Of a stretch of 64,000 nt of DNA, positions 54,789 through 64,000 are shown one piece after another; the first letter of the stretch is position 1; each line of letters opens with the position of its first letter. A program made the position numbers and the translations under genes. The notes below the pieces were generated by a model. That model was not told the DNA's origin and did not search any database. It worked only from the letters and a program-made list of their open reading frames with translations. This DNA comes from Siphonodentalium dalli (taxonomy: Eukaryota; Mollusca; Scaphopoda; Gadilida; Siphonodentaliidae), in the NCBI GenBank assembly GCA_032622095.1, contig CP136066.1, positions 52,912,609 to 52,976,608 of the forward strand, given 5' to 3'.

Positions 54789-55820
54789 ATGTGGAAATTC
54801 TTGTCTACGAACGGACTCATATCACAATATCAATCTGGCTTTGTTCGTGGAGATTACACGGTGTTCCAGCTCACCGATATGTACGACCACATTTGTTCAT
54901 CCTTGGATATGGGGAAAGAGATACGATGCGTTTTTTGCGACATCAGTAAAGCGTTTGACAAAGTTTGGCACCCCGGTCTCTTGTATAAATTAGAACGAAT
55001 GGGCATTACAGGAGACTTGTTGAAATTAATAGAATCATATCTTGCCAATCGTGAACAAAGAGTACTCATTGGAGGGGAATATTCTGAGTGGAAACTCGTG
55101 AAAGCTGGTGTGCCGCAAGGGTCAATACTTGGCCCTCTACTATTTTTAGTATATATAAATGACATTACGGAAAATGTCAACTGTCATATACGCCTATTTG
55201 CCGACGATACCTCAATATTCCTGACAGTCGAAGACCCAGTTTTGGCGGCTAACATGATAAATAACGATATCGCGAGCTTGACAAATTGGTCAGAAAAATG
55301 GCTTGTTACATTTAATCCTTCAAAAACGGAAACCCTCCTTATATCTCGTAACAGCAATCCAGTTGACCACCCACCCCTTTATATGTCAGATGCTTCTATA
55401 AATAATGTGCCATACCACAAACATTTAGGCCTCTCCTTTAACGATTGCGGATCGTGGAATGCACACATCAACGATATTACCGACAGGGCATGGAAAAGGG
55501 TTAACCAATTAAGAAGGTTCAAATATTCACTTGATAGGATAACACTCCAAAAAATCTACTTTGCATATATAAGACCACTCCTAGAATATGCCTCGCCCGC
55601 ATGGGACAACTGCTCAGAAACAGAGAGTGAACTGATAGAGAAAGTACAATACGAAGTAGCCAGAATAATAACTGGTGGGACTAGAAGCATAAATGTCCTT
55701 AATATACTATCTGATTTAGGTTGGGACAAATTATTCGAAAGAAGAAGAAAAGCAAAACTTCACCAATTTTACAAAATGTTCTACCGCCAAGCACCACCCC
55801 TACTCTCCCAACACAGTTAA
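54789..55820 (+). pseudogene. LINE reverse transcriptase, truncated
   Basis: 343 codons. SQYQSGFVRGDYT (12-24) is the RT finger region, CDISKAFDKVWH (50-61) has the first catalytic Asp, AGVPQGSILGP (106-116) is motif B, and FADD (137-140) carries the catalytic pair. NPSKTETLLIS, HKHLGLSF and QLRRFKYSLDR follow in palm and thumb. The catalytic residues are intact, but endonuclease and N-terminus are absent and the frame breaks at about 55815. The first Met lies mid-domain and is not a true start. Confidence 0.9.
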
Positions 55821-55866
55821 CCGTCAGCACACAGGAGCAGACAGATATTAATTCAGAAGAATAGAC

Positions 55867-56121
55867 TTGAGACCCCCATTTTCTGAAACGTCAATATATA
55901 TTAACTCGTTCTTACCGGCAACTACACGGGAATGGAATGCACTCCCCGATGAAACGAAAAACTCAGATAATTTGGAAATGTTTAAGTATAAACTGAACTC
56001 TGATTTACGCCAGAAGCAGGCGAATGTGCGACATTATAGCTACTCCAAAAACCGTAAAGCCCATATAATCCACACACAACTACGTCTTAAATGTAGACGA
56101 ATAAGTGCACATGTGGACTAG
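55867..56121 (+). pseudogene. LINE reverse transcriptase, C-terminal continuation
   Basis: 84 codons in a shifted frame: RPPFSETSIYINSFLPATTR and WNALPDETKN match the 'S-F-F-P-x-T-x-x-W-N-x-L-P' linker of CR1/Jockey elements. It ends at HVD, where another shift leads into the Cys/His motif. Confidence 0.85.
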
Positions 56122-56859
56122 TTGAAACCGCTGATCATTTCTTACTGTACTGTCCCAAATACTTGCGCATAAGAAACGAAACCTTCTCTGTTTTAAATCG
56201 CAGTCTCTGGAGAACAGAAATTCTATGGAAGGATCCACTTCGTACTCGATAAGCCTTAATCGTACCATATTCGAAGCAACTCAGTCATTTATACTTTCTA
56301 CAAATAGATTCAAATAACTTATTATAATACTTGTTGTCCAATCCTCTTCACAAATCTATATATTTATACATGTATATTATGTTTATGTCATATGTTTGAT
56401 TTTTTGAAATAAATATTGTTTACACCAAATAACTTATTATCAAACGCTAACTAACATTTCAAAGTTATCCTCTCGATCTGCCAATTAAATGAATCGAACC
56501 ATTGCATCGTGTAACCTGAGCAAAATAGCTGTGTTTATATAGGCATAACGATCAAGTGACTCCTCTCGACTGGCAATTCGTTTGGCTAATCTATAGTAAT
56601 AGTAAAATGAATCAAACGTCAATTTCAAATTTAGATATTATACTGAAATATACAGAGCAGTGATCATTTCAAATTTTATATTTGTCAAAATGTCTTGTTT
56701 CACTTTTCATCCTCTAAATTCGACCTTTACTTCATCTATGTCTCTATTTTCCACTACATATCCTTTGTATCCTACCTCTCGATCTCTAATACTATCTTTT
56801 CATTACGCAATACTGTTCTTTTCTGAGGAGATGGCTCCATATAAGCGCCTGGCGCTTGA

Positions 56860-56975
56860 TGTCAAATCCTCTTTTCTCTCAGACTTATCATACTTACATA
56901 TATATATATATTAACATCATTTTGTAAATTGTTGTATAAATCTGGGATACTAAATAAATAATGTTTACACCAAGA
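56860..56975 (+). mobile_element. Second, very short LINE 3' tail
   Basis: CAAATCCTCTT, an AT-rich stretch and ATAAATAATGTTTACACCAA parallel the 3' end of the previous LINE (CAATCCTCTTC ... AAATAAATATTGTTTACACC). Just upstream, 56844-56858 is a perfect hairpin AAGCGCCTGGCGCTT. Confidence 0.55.
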
Positions 56976-56999
56976 ACATATGAATTTTGACAAAAATGT

Positions 57000-57017
57000 G
57001 ATGGTCCCATAAATGGC
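57000..57017 (-). repeat. Right member of the 18-bp inverted pair
   Basis: Exact inverse of 54665-54682. See that entry. Confidence 0.6.
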
Positions 57018-57395
57018 CGGATTTGGTGTTACGTACCCCTATAATCCCTTTACTTTTGTATAAACACGTGCGTGTGATACTTTCGCCGCTGTTTAAACAT
57101 ACACGCTATGATGAGTGGTCAGTGATTGATGATCAGCATGAATCCACTGATTTCGATTTGTTGTGAAAACAGGTTTGTAAAAACAAAGATGGTATATAGA
57201 TTTCTTAAGATTTTTAAGATCGACAATGGTTTTAAGAAAGGCAACAGAAAGCTAGTATCCAGTGACGTCTATATGCTTTGTTTACAAGCGGACCAGAAGA
57301 TATGCATTGTGTCAGTATTTTAATTTATTTTATTTTAATTTATTTAAATAAAGAAAATATACCTAATTTAAAAACTTTAATTTAATTTTAATTGA

Positions 57396-57545
57396 GATCC
57401 GTATGAGCCGGATGTCCGTAAAAGCCAGGGTCCGTAAAAGCCGGGGTCCGTATAAGCCAGGGTCCGTATGAGCCGGAGGTCCGTAAAAAGCCAGGTCCGC
57501 ATCAGCCAGGGTCCGTAAGAGCCAGGGTCCATATCAGCCGGCATT
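57396..57545 (+). repeat. 18-bp minisatellite, about 8 units
   Basis: Units of the form GTCCGTAAAAGCCAGG with variation at the middle (GTATGAGCCGG, GTATAAGCCAGG, GCATCAGCCAGG). It is an isolated array with unique sequence on both sides. Confidence 0.9.
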
Positions 57546-58283
57546 CATCAGGACGATTTCAGTTTTACGGGAAATACCACACACAGGGTAAATTTCACCG
57601 GGAAAACATTCCCATGCGTGTAGAAAGCAACTGATAACCTCGCACAGATACACGAATCTGATTACCCTCCTTTAGAGTGTATCTAATAATGTTGTAAATG
57701 CACTATCTACACGTAACTGAAACACCTGATTGGTAATTATCGTCAAGCGATCACTGCTTAGCAACAGTTTATGCAACTATGCGGTATTCAAAGGAACTGG
57801 CTATTCCTTGCGATATTGTTATTTCGCTTCAGTCACCAATCGTGAATATTGTCGATGTAAAACAACAATGTGACTTTGCGGTTAAGCAATGTAATCATTT
57901 ATCTGTTTCAATACAAACAAATAGGTGCAATTGGTGTTTAAAGTTACAAACGGGCAAAAAAAAAACGGAAAAAATCAAATGGAACCCAAAAAGGAACTCG
58001 AGTGAATTCGATATTGCTACCATAACGTGCTTGAATAGTGCTATACATGTATGTTTATCCCGACGTGTTAGTGTCAGCCCCTAATGGAACACTATATAGT
58101 GGCTCGCTTCTGGAATGAGGATGCAGACAATTTTGAGAGTCAGCCATTAATGGAAATGTTCACTGGGAATGTCCTACGCTCACTTATCAATGACCTGCCC
58201 ATTCACAATTCCATTCGTCCATTCATCTTTAATACCATTGTTAAATATCTGCATGGTCGCTACATCAACTTGTTAGCAATAGA
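57546..58283. other. Mostly non-coding, one small open frame
   Basis: A 67-codon frame at 58084-58287 on the plus strand has an ordinary protein-like composition (MEHYIVARFWNEDADNF...), but no domain I recognise and no splice context I can confirm. Another of 101 codons at 57779-58084 looks random (lysine tracts, no domain). Neither is called as a gene. Confidence 0.4.
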
Positions 58284-58613
58284 CTAACCTCCAACCACCC
58301 TGTAGTACTCCATATGATGTACAGTCGTCATTGTTTCGGTCCCATCCAGAATATTAGAGTTCAGTTGACACCTCTTAGTTTCAGTGTTATAATAAACTGA
58401 CCAGCAACCATATTTGTAGACGCAGCTCATCATACACATAATTACCGACTGTTGCTCCAACAGACACAGAACGGATCGTACATCGTCGAACACCTGGTTT
58501 GTTGGAGACATTGCTCTCATGAGTGTATAAGTAAGTCCACTGGCATACCCGAGAAACGCAGCAAAAACCCAGACAAGAATGCGTATGTAAGCGGACATCA
58601 TTTCAAACCTCAA
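58284..58613 (-). CDS. PAN/apple-like secreted protein, first exon(s)
   Basis: 109 codons. The N-terminus has a signal sequence (hydrophobic 11-27, ILVWVFAAFLGYASG), with start at Met1 or Met5/6. Cys50, Cys60, Cys64, Cys70 and Cys82 with the pattern C-(x)9-C-x-x-x-C-(x)5-C-x-x-x-Y-(x)n-C-x-L match the PAN/apple fold (MCMMSCVYKYGCWSVYYN, KRCQLN), an extracellular ligand-binding module. The frame stops soon after EYYRVVGG. Donor-like sites CAG|GTGGTT (about 58300) and GAG|GTTAGT (about 58288) near the end suggest it is a first exon of a larger protein, with further exons on the minus strand below 58284. I could not identify them. No frameshift is seen. Alternatively a short complete protein or a decayed copy. 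Confidence 0.6.
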   Translation of the reverse strand: MRFEMMSAYIRILVWVFAAFLGYASGLTYTLMRAMSPTNQVFDDVRSVLCLLEQQSVIMCMMSCVYKYGCWSVYYNTETKRCQLNSNILDGTETMTTVHHMEYYRVVGG

Positions 58614-58671
58614 TATGTTTCGTAAATTATATGTGCGCTATGTTACAAACTAATACACAGATAAATCATGG

Positions 58672-58686
58672 GCGTTGTATATAACC
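58672..58686 (-). promoter_or_regulatory. TATA-like box upstream of the PAN exon
   Basis: Minus-strand GGTTATATACAACG lies about 65 bp upstream of the start codon, a plausible core-promoter position. AT-rich surroundings make chance matches likely. Confidence 0.35.
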
Positions 58687-58837
58687 ACCGTGCATGTGTC
58701 TTATATGGTAACTGCGGAGCTACAGATTATTGTCAGTCGGTTAGTGATGGGGGCCATGGAAAATCAATTCGACAGCGGTGACAGCGACACGGTGTGCGTC
58801 CATCGACTGCTCATGTGGGCGAACATTGTTATAGTTA

Positions 58838-58861
58838 GTTAGAGTTGTACTCTAACTAACA
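58838..58861. repeat. Small hairpin
   Basis: GTTAGTTAGAGT and its inverse ACTCTAACTAAC around TGT. It lies upstream of the PAN exon. It may be nothing more than a local palindrome. Confidence 0.6.
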
Positions 58862-58869
58862 TGAATTAT

Positions 58870-59930
58870 TTCTGGACTAACCTGCACCGATCCAGTGGGC
58901 GGCTCAGGGAAAAAACAACGGAAAAAGGTTGAAAGTTTTCATTTTGATTTTCGGGAACAACCACCCCGGGAACACACTTTCGTTTCTGTCTGTCTGTCCT
59001 CCAAATTTGTCTCCTCCAATCTAGTTATTTACTGTATTTGGGGATACACCACCTAGCTTTTGATAAAAACCATGATAATACAGGGATTAGGTGCGGAAAG
59101 GTTTGAAGTGATTTTAATAAAATTGTACACAGGAAAAGCGAATCAAGTAAGTCATGATAAGTTTCACGAAATCTATAGAAATCACTTAATATCACCAAAA
59201 AACATCCATATTCACAGGGCATGCCCCACCGTGAATCACCAGTATATCTACACCGCAGACTGCTGTTAATTGTTATTATCCACATGATTCATTAAAGTAA
59301 TTAGTCTGTCAAAAAACAAAAAATTATCGTCATAATACTAATAATATATGTCTAACAGACCCATTTCGCCAAGAAAATTCAAAATCGAGCAGATAGTATT
59401 TTTATTATTATGATATTAAAAAAATCGCGGAAATATCCGAAGTCAGTCACGTGAGTGCGACCACATGACCACAACGCGGTCACATGGCCGATCATCGGAA
59501 TCGACGCTTACCGATGACAGCGGTGGGTGGAGCTTGAAATAGTTCCGCCAATCGCGTAACGAGTTGATAAATTACGCTGGTTAATTACCTAAGCCTTTAC
59601 GATAAATAGCTATTACGGAATAAAACTGTTTGAATGTGCTCAATTATGAACTGGCTTTGCTAGAATGTTGGATTATATAACGAATTAATTTATGCAGAAA
59701 TGCAATGAGCGAGCGGAATTTCGTGCGAAACTAATTTAACTGTTTCTGAAAGAATACAAGCTAGGCCATATACCGGTACTTCATTCTTCGTTGTATGGTA
59801 CCAATTTCGGAAGCTAGTTTACACACTAGTGTCATCCCGTTGTGCGCTATATGCGTACAATTAAATACAAATGGGGTGTGATTAAAAAGGTGGTGGTTAT
59901 TGTACTAGTATATACTTATTATCTGCGTTA
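58870..59930. other. Non-coding, nothing recognised
   Basis: No credible gene. AT-rich with a GC-richer patch near 59455-59545. Confidence 0.5.
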
Positions 59931-59931
59931 T

Positions 59932-60090
59932 CCGACAAGGTAGCAAACTGTGATTCGCTTGGTTGTTATACGTGTTAGTTAATTAACTGACAACTACGTT
60001 CTATTCTGTTTGTCCCAGTTCCGTATGGGGCATGCCAAATTCATTTTAAAGTTGCAGTATGGAATTTTGCGGAGAACCTCTTTTGTTCCA
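59932..60090 (+). repeat. Third copy of the 29-30 kb dispersed repeat
   Basis: GGTAGCAAACTGTGA, TTAACTGACAACT, TTGTCCCAG, CATTCATTTTAAAG-like and ACCTCTTTTG occur in the same order and spacing as at 30068-30225. This shows the unit is a genuine interspersed family. Confidence 0.75.
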
Positions 60091-60582
60091 AACCAATAAA
60101 TGAGTATCCATAACCATCCAGTAATATCCCAAGCCACACGACGATTGCCTCAAATCAAACAGGAGTGTCTGAAAATATACAAGTATAGTGTCTCCAACCA
60201 ACCCCATAATGTCCCATCCATATATACGATTAGTATAGCTTATATTCGTCATAATAATGTTCCTGTCTGTTTCTTCACACGAAACTTTTTGTGTGTAGAA
60301 GTGCACGACTGTGAACAGCTTGCTAAAATCCTTCCAGTCAAGATCGATAAGTGAGTAAACAAAATAATTCACTCGAATACACAACAGACTGTTGAAACTA
60401 CAATAATTATTAGATAGGCTGCAGTTTGGCATAACGACATTTTTTTTAATTGTAGGCTAGCCTGGCATTGTTTTTCAGTTTGTGTTTGTTGTTCGTTTTA
60501 TTTTACGTTTTGATGGCACATATTGACTTTCTAGAGAGGATTTTTTTGAATTGTTAGCACAGATAAACTCCAATGATTGCCT

Positions 60583-60768
60583 CTAATAAAGAGCGTCCAT
60601 GTTTTCGTCGCGGTGTAGACAATAAAGAGCGTTATCAATTATGAACGTGTTCTATTTCGATATGTCATGGGTGATTTTGTATGTGGTATTGTGACAATTA
60701 AATATAAAGAGCGTCCATGCCTCCGTCTCCCAAAAGCGGTAGACAATAAAGAGCGTTCTAAATTACGC
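60583..60768 (+). repeat. Diverged tandem pair with AATAAAGAGCGT
   Basis: Unit 1 (60583-60640) and unit 2 (about 60703-60765) both run ATAAAGAGCGTCCATG, GTAGACAATAAAGAGCGTT and AAATTA-like. Spacing about 120 bp. See also 45440-45525 and 63707. Confidence 0.75.
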
Positions 60769-60779
60769 ACTGTGTTGTC

Positions 60780-62505
60780 TTTTTTTTAGGTACTAAATAC
60801 TGGATCGCTAGCCCGCCCACAACTGAGCACACTACATCTAATAGGCATCTTGGAATATGCGGAGATGACAGATACTCGGGATATTTATATCGAAAGTAAA
60901 ACAACAAACAAACACAAAACAAAAGCGCCTAAATAGAGTTAACATTATTCAGCCCAGTGTTTATATAAATTTGGGCGCTTATATATGTATGACCAGAGAG
61001 ATAATGTTCTTTCTATTCACTTTGTGGCATTTTAGAGTGCAAACAAGTTCGCGACTGACACTGATGAATAGTCACTGAGTGATTACAAATCACCGTGTGA
61101 ATACGCGAGACAATCAAAGCACTAATTAATGCCATCTATTTACCAAAACAGACACGTGCTGGCATGTTATTAATTGCTACAAAAACAACAACCATTCTAG
61201 GCGCTATTAATTACTTTATTCACATAGTTATTGTCTTCTATTCCAGATAAACGGCCAAAGCGTAACGTAATCCATAAACCACACGCGCACATACGACTCC
61301 GCATTTTAGTATCGGCTGACTTACGATTACGTCATCGTAGTCTGCATAATAAACTCCGGCTCCGAATCTGTGTTTTTAATTTTTCTCCCCACAAGTACGT
61401 CACTCGTAGTTTAGTCACGGAAATCTCCGAATACCGGTGGTAGTATTATTTATTTATTTTACGGGTTATTTATTATGAGATCGGAATGGGACTTGGATCA
61501 TTTTAATCACAACAGGGAGGGCTTTCCGATTGCCTTTTGTAGTTTCTAGACCGAATAAGTCCTTTAACAAAGAAATTTCCCAAAGAATGCAATTATTCGT
61601 TGCGCCGGAAGAAACCTGAATCCCAAAATCAAAGGTTGTTTTCTCCAAAATATGAACATTCATGTCCTGGTATTTAATATTGGAGTTCCTTACAGTTGTT
61701 CATTTTGCCGTTTTCAATTATCGTATTGAACGTAGCACTGATTATTTCCCAATGAGTAATGCCCCAAAGATACCGAGGTGTATCCAGAATACTTGACGTT
61801 TGGTTCTGATCCCAATTTCAAGTACCTGTTTTGTTTGTTACTGAAAATATACAAAATAGTGCAAAGTATAGCTGGACAATTTAAATATATCAAGCCAATC
61901 GGGGTTCTGCTGGTTGAATATTCAAAGGAAGTTCAATCTATCTCTTCTTCAGTTAACATCTATTTCACAAATATATGTGTTGGTTGCTCTTTGCAAAGAC
62001 CTTGACTGGCAGCATGGATGTGATGCGTGCGAACCCGTTATATATTTGATTCGTCTGAGTCTGAGATAAATTCTGAGCTGGTTTGTGGTGTAATGACGAC
62101 ACATGGATATGGATACCAATCTTTAATGTATGAAGTAGAAGATAATACACAATCAAGAAAGAAACTAAGTCGCGGAATGAAGGATCCAAATGATAGGTGA
62201 TTCTCGGGTAGGTATCAGAACCTCAAGATGAAATGAGTAAAGTAAAGCATGATGTGTCGGGGTGTAGCTGTTCCTTATAAACTGTTTGGGATGAATATTA
62301 GATGAGGTATTTGGTAATATACTTCCGGCACTGGCTCTGCCGTTATGGTCATTTCCTATTACCATATTTGGGGGAGCGACTTCATTGTGTGCGGGTCTGG
62401 GCTGTGATTAAGATGTTTGAGGTTTCTGTAAGGAACCGAGCACTGATATTCGAGTTTGGGTTCTACTATACGTAACACGGGTATATTATACAATTAGTGC
62501 GGTAC
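60780..62505. other. Non-coding, nothing recognised
   Basis: No gene or element ends seen. Open frames of 60-75 codons lack domain features. Confidence 0.5.
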
Positions 62506-62511
62506 GAATAT

Positions 62512-62558
62512 AATGGGGCATGGGTGGTTATGTTATGGGGCATGGGTGGTTATGTAAC
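62512..62558 (+). repeat. Tandem pair of about 23 bp
   Basis: ATGGGGCATGGGTGGTTATG occurs twice in tandem, followed by a GGGGGAGGGG tract at 62568. Confidence 0.85.
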
Positions 62559-62779
62559 ATATCTCCCGGGGGAGGGGTGGTCACGCATATTCATAGAATG
62601 TCAAAACAATTGATGGGAAACCAGTACGATTGTGTTTTGATCTCCGACGGATTTCGGCAGCCACAGGTGTTGAAGGTTTCATACACGAAATTGCTACTGA
62701 CGACATGTGTACAATCCCATTGTGATGTTTAAGTGTCAAAGGCCGGGTCATGACAAGGTATTTGCAAGAACGGAGAAAC

Positions 62780-63018
62780 TGTATGTCCACGAGGTTTGCC
62801 TTCAAGCCACGAGCACAGGAATTATTATAACAAAATGTTTTGATGCACACGCAGCAACGGAAGGTGCATGTCCTATTTGCGACTTTGCATTCAAAAAATA
62901 GAAATTATGTGTCCAGTATGTTTAGCATCAGGCCCCGCGAGTACAATAATGTCTTATAACAAACTGGCTCGATGCACACCCAGCAATGGAATGTTCATGT
63001 CCTATTTGTGACTTTGAT
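62780..63018 (+). repeat. Diverged 129-bp tandem duplication, possibly of an exon
   Basis: Two units share GATGCACAC(G/C)CAGCAA, TGCATGTCCTATTTG-like and GACTTTG (62842 and 62971). In one frame both end in H-(x)n-C-P-I-C-D-F, the first within an open stretch of 64 codons (62707-62901). The upper halves agree only in different frames. A decayed zinc-binding exon is possible, but non-coding duplication is as likely. Confidence 0.5.
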
Positions 63019-63019
63019 A

Positions 63020-64000
63020 AGGATAAGGTTGAGCAACGATTTCCGTCTGCAGTTTGTTAGAGCATTGCTGGATGTCGACCGTCGGCTGGACATCGCACAT
63101 TGCCTGAGGTTGACGCCATCACTCAGACGGACAGAACATGTATCCCAATCGCAACGTCTGATACATGTTTTAGGAATAGTAGGATCATGAATATTTATTA
63201 ATTTTTAATTGATTAAATCTATCCGCAAGGTTACTTTTATTTATATATAGTACATTTAATCTCAGTCAATGTCTGATTTCCATACAGTTTTCTGGCAGCT
63301 TGGTTCTGTTTAGTCGTGATATGTCCTGTGGGCTGAACCGGTGTTAAACCATAATCATTCTATCATGCGTCATGGCCTTACGATTGGTGGGGCGAAAATT
63401 GGATTCCAGGATACAAGGTACGTCTTGGACGGAGGTATCAGAGCTCTTTGCGGACCCCCTCCCCAATATCATGCAATTGTTTTCTTCTAAACCCACTTAA
63501 AGCCATATGGCGGATTTTGACCGGTATCGAAATAGGTCGTTAAATACTTGAACTACCTGTTTACGGGCATTATATGTCCATAGACGCATTGGAGTCATAA
63601 ATAAAACAACTTTGAACACAGTGTTTGGGTCTCAAACAAACAACAGCCATGTTCACGGCATGGAACAGAAAAGAGTGTTTCTTGTTAGTCAATTCGTGAT
63701 ATGGTAAAAATAAAGAGCGTCTGAAAACAGCTTAAATGTTAAACACTCATAAAGTAGTCAATTGTCCGCGAGTACGCCAAATAGCAAGTTACAGTTTGCT
63801 TTCACCCCCGATCGAGGACAATGTTCCATTGTTGTGTGTATAGTACCGATAGCGTTAAATATGGCTGCAAGCACAATACGTGGAAGGTGTAATTAGTATA
63901 GCGGAAAGTGCCGTTTCCATAGGTTTTGTAGAGTTATCTATCATGGATAACTAGACATATAATAAAGTTGCCATTGGCATGTTCATTGCAACAAAACATA
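63020..64000. other. Non-coding, nothing recognised
   Basis: No credible gene. One AATAAAGAGCGT word at about 63707. Confidence 0.5.

Larger units (their letters stand above)
54765..56425 (+). mobile_element. 5'-truncated LINE (CR1/Jockey-like)
   Basis: Starts abruptly within the RT domain, as expected from incomplete reverse transcription, and runs to a 3' region with GAAATAAATATTGTTTACAC (about 56404-56423). Coding frame shifts occur near 54785, 55815-55870 and 56115. The C-terminal part in the third frame reads TCGLVETADHFLLYC (about 56108-56152) and ends in a RFK-stop near 56317, giving the same overall C-terminal architecture as the 31746-35066 element but with different sequence, so a related, separate family. 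No target duplication was identified. Confidence 0.88.

Noticed and set aside
58084-58287. 67-codon plus-strand frame beside the PAN exon
   Set aside because: Protein-like composition, but no recognised family, no splice or transcript support, and it runs tail-to-tail into the PAN exon, just overlapping its end.

Overview
This is eukaryotic, repeat-dominated, gene-poor DNA. Long open frames are almost absent, and the only clear coding signals are retrotransposon fragments and one small secreted-protein exon. Frequent ACATGTA-type words, microsatellites, many short inverted-repeat elements and non-LTR retrotransposons carrying a 2A-like peptide fit a marine invertebrate. A lophotrochozoan such as a mollusc is my best guess, but this is inference from style and not from any diagnostic gene.

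Layout. (1) 1-15640: satellite A, 174-bp monomers, one orientation to 1134 and the opposite from 1158, with a 17-monomer block duplicated head-to-tail (about 4020-9990) and a decayed right edge. (2) 15641-16766: C-rich degenerate repeats, a GC-rich dyad and a TA microsatellite. (3) 16767-19097: three head-to-tail Helitron-like non-autonomous elements, each with TC start, 3' hairpin and CTAG/CAAG end, inserted in the TA microsatellite. (4) 19196-27979: an 8.8-kb structure with ~300-bp terminal inverted repeats, filled with a second 174-bp satellite (B) that switches orientation near 25318. Satellites A and B share a conserved block, so they look like diverged members of one family, and the same block lies at the inner end of the inverted repeats. 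(5) 29085-31745: dispersed repeats with CAAGATGGC motifs, then a degenerate minisatellite. (6) 31746-35066: a nearly full-length but dead LINE on the minus strand, with 2A-like motif, AP endonuclease and reverse transcriptase. (7) 36950-46900: short DNA transposons (one with a readable empty site, two with TTAA target sites), a solo L1-ORF1p-like gene of 435 codons on the minus strand, a LINE tail and several palindromes. (8) 47790-53320: further MITEs, two with clean target duplications. (9) 54780-56975: a 5'-truncated LINE on the plus strand and a second, shorter tail. (10) 57396-64000: a minisatellite, one PAN/apple-like secreted-protein exon on the minus strand (58284-58613), and small repeats.

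Nothing here forms an operon or pathway. The genes are mobile-element genes, most of them broken. The most unusual structure is the pair of related 174-bp arrays, one inside a terminal-inverted-repeat element, which suggests a satellite family born from or carried by a transposable element. The second is the head-to-tail Helitron array.
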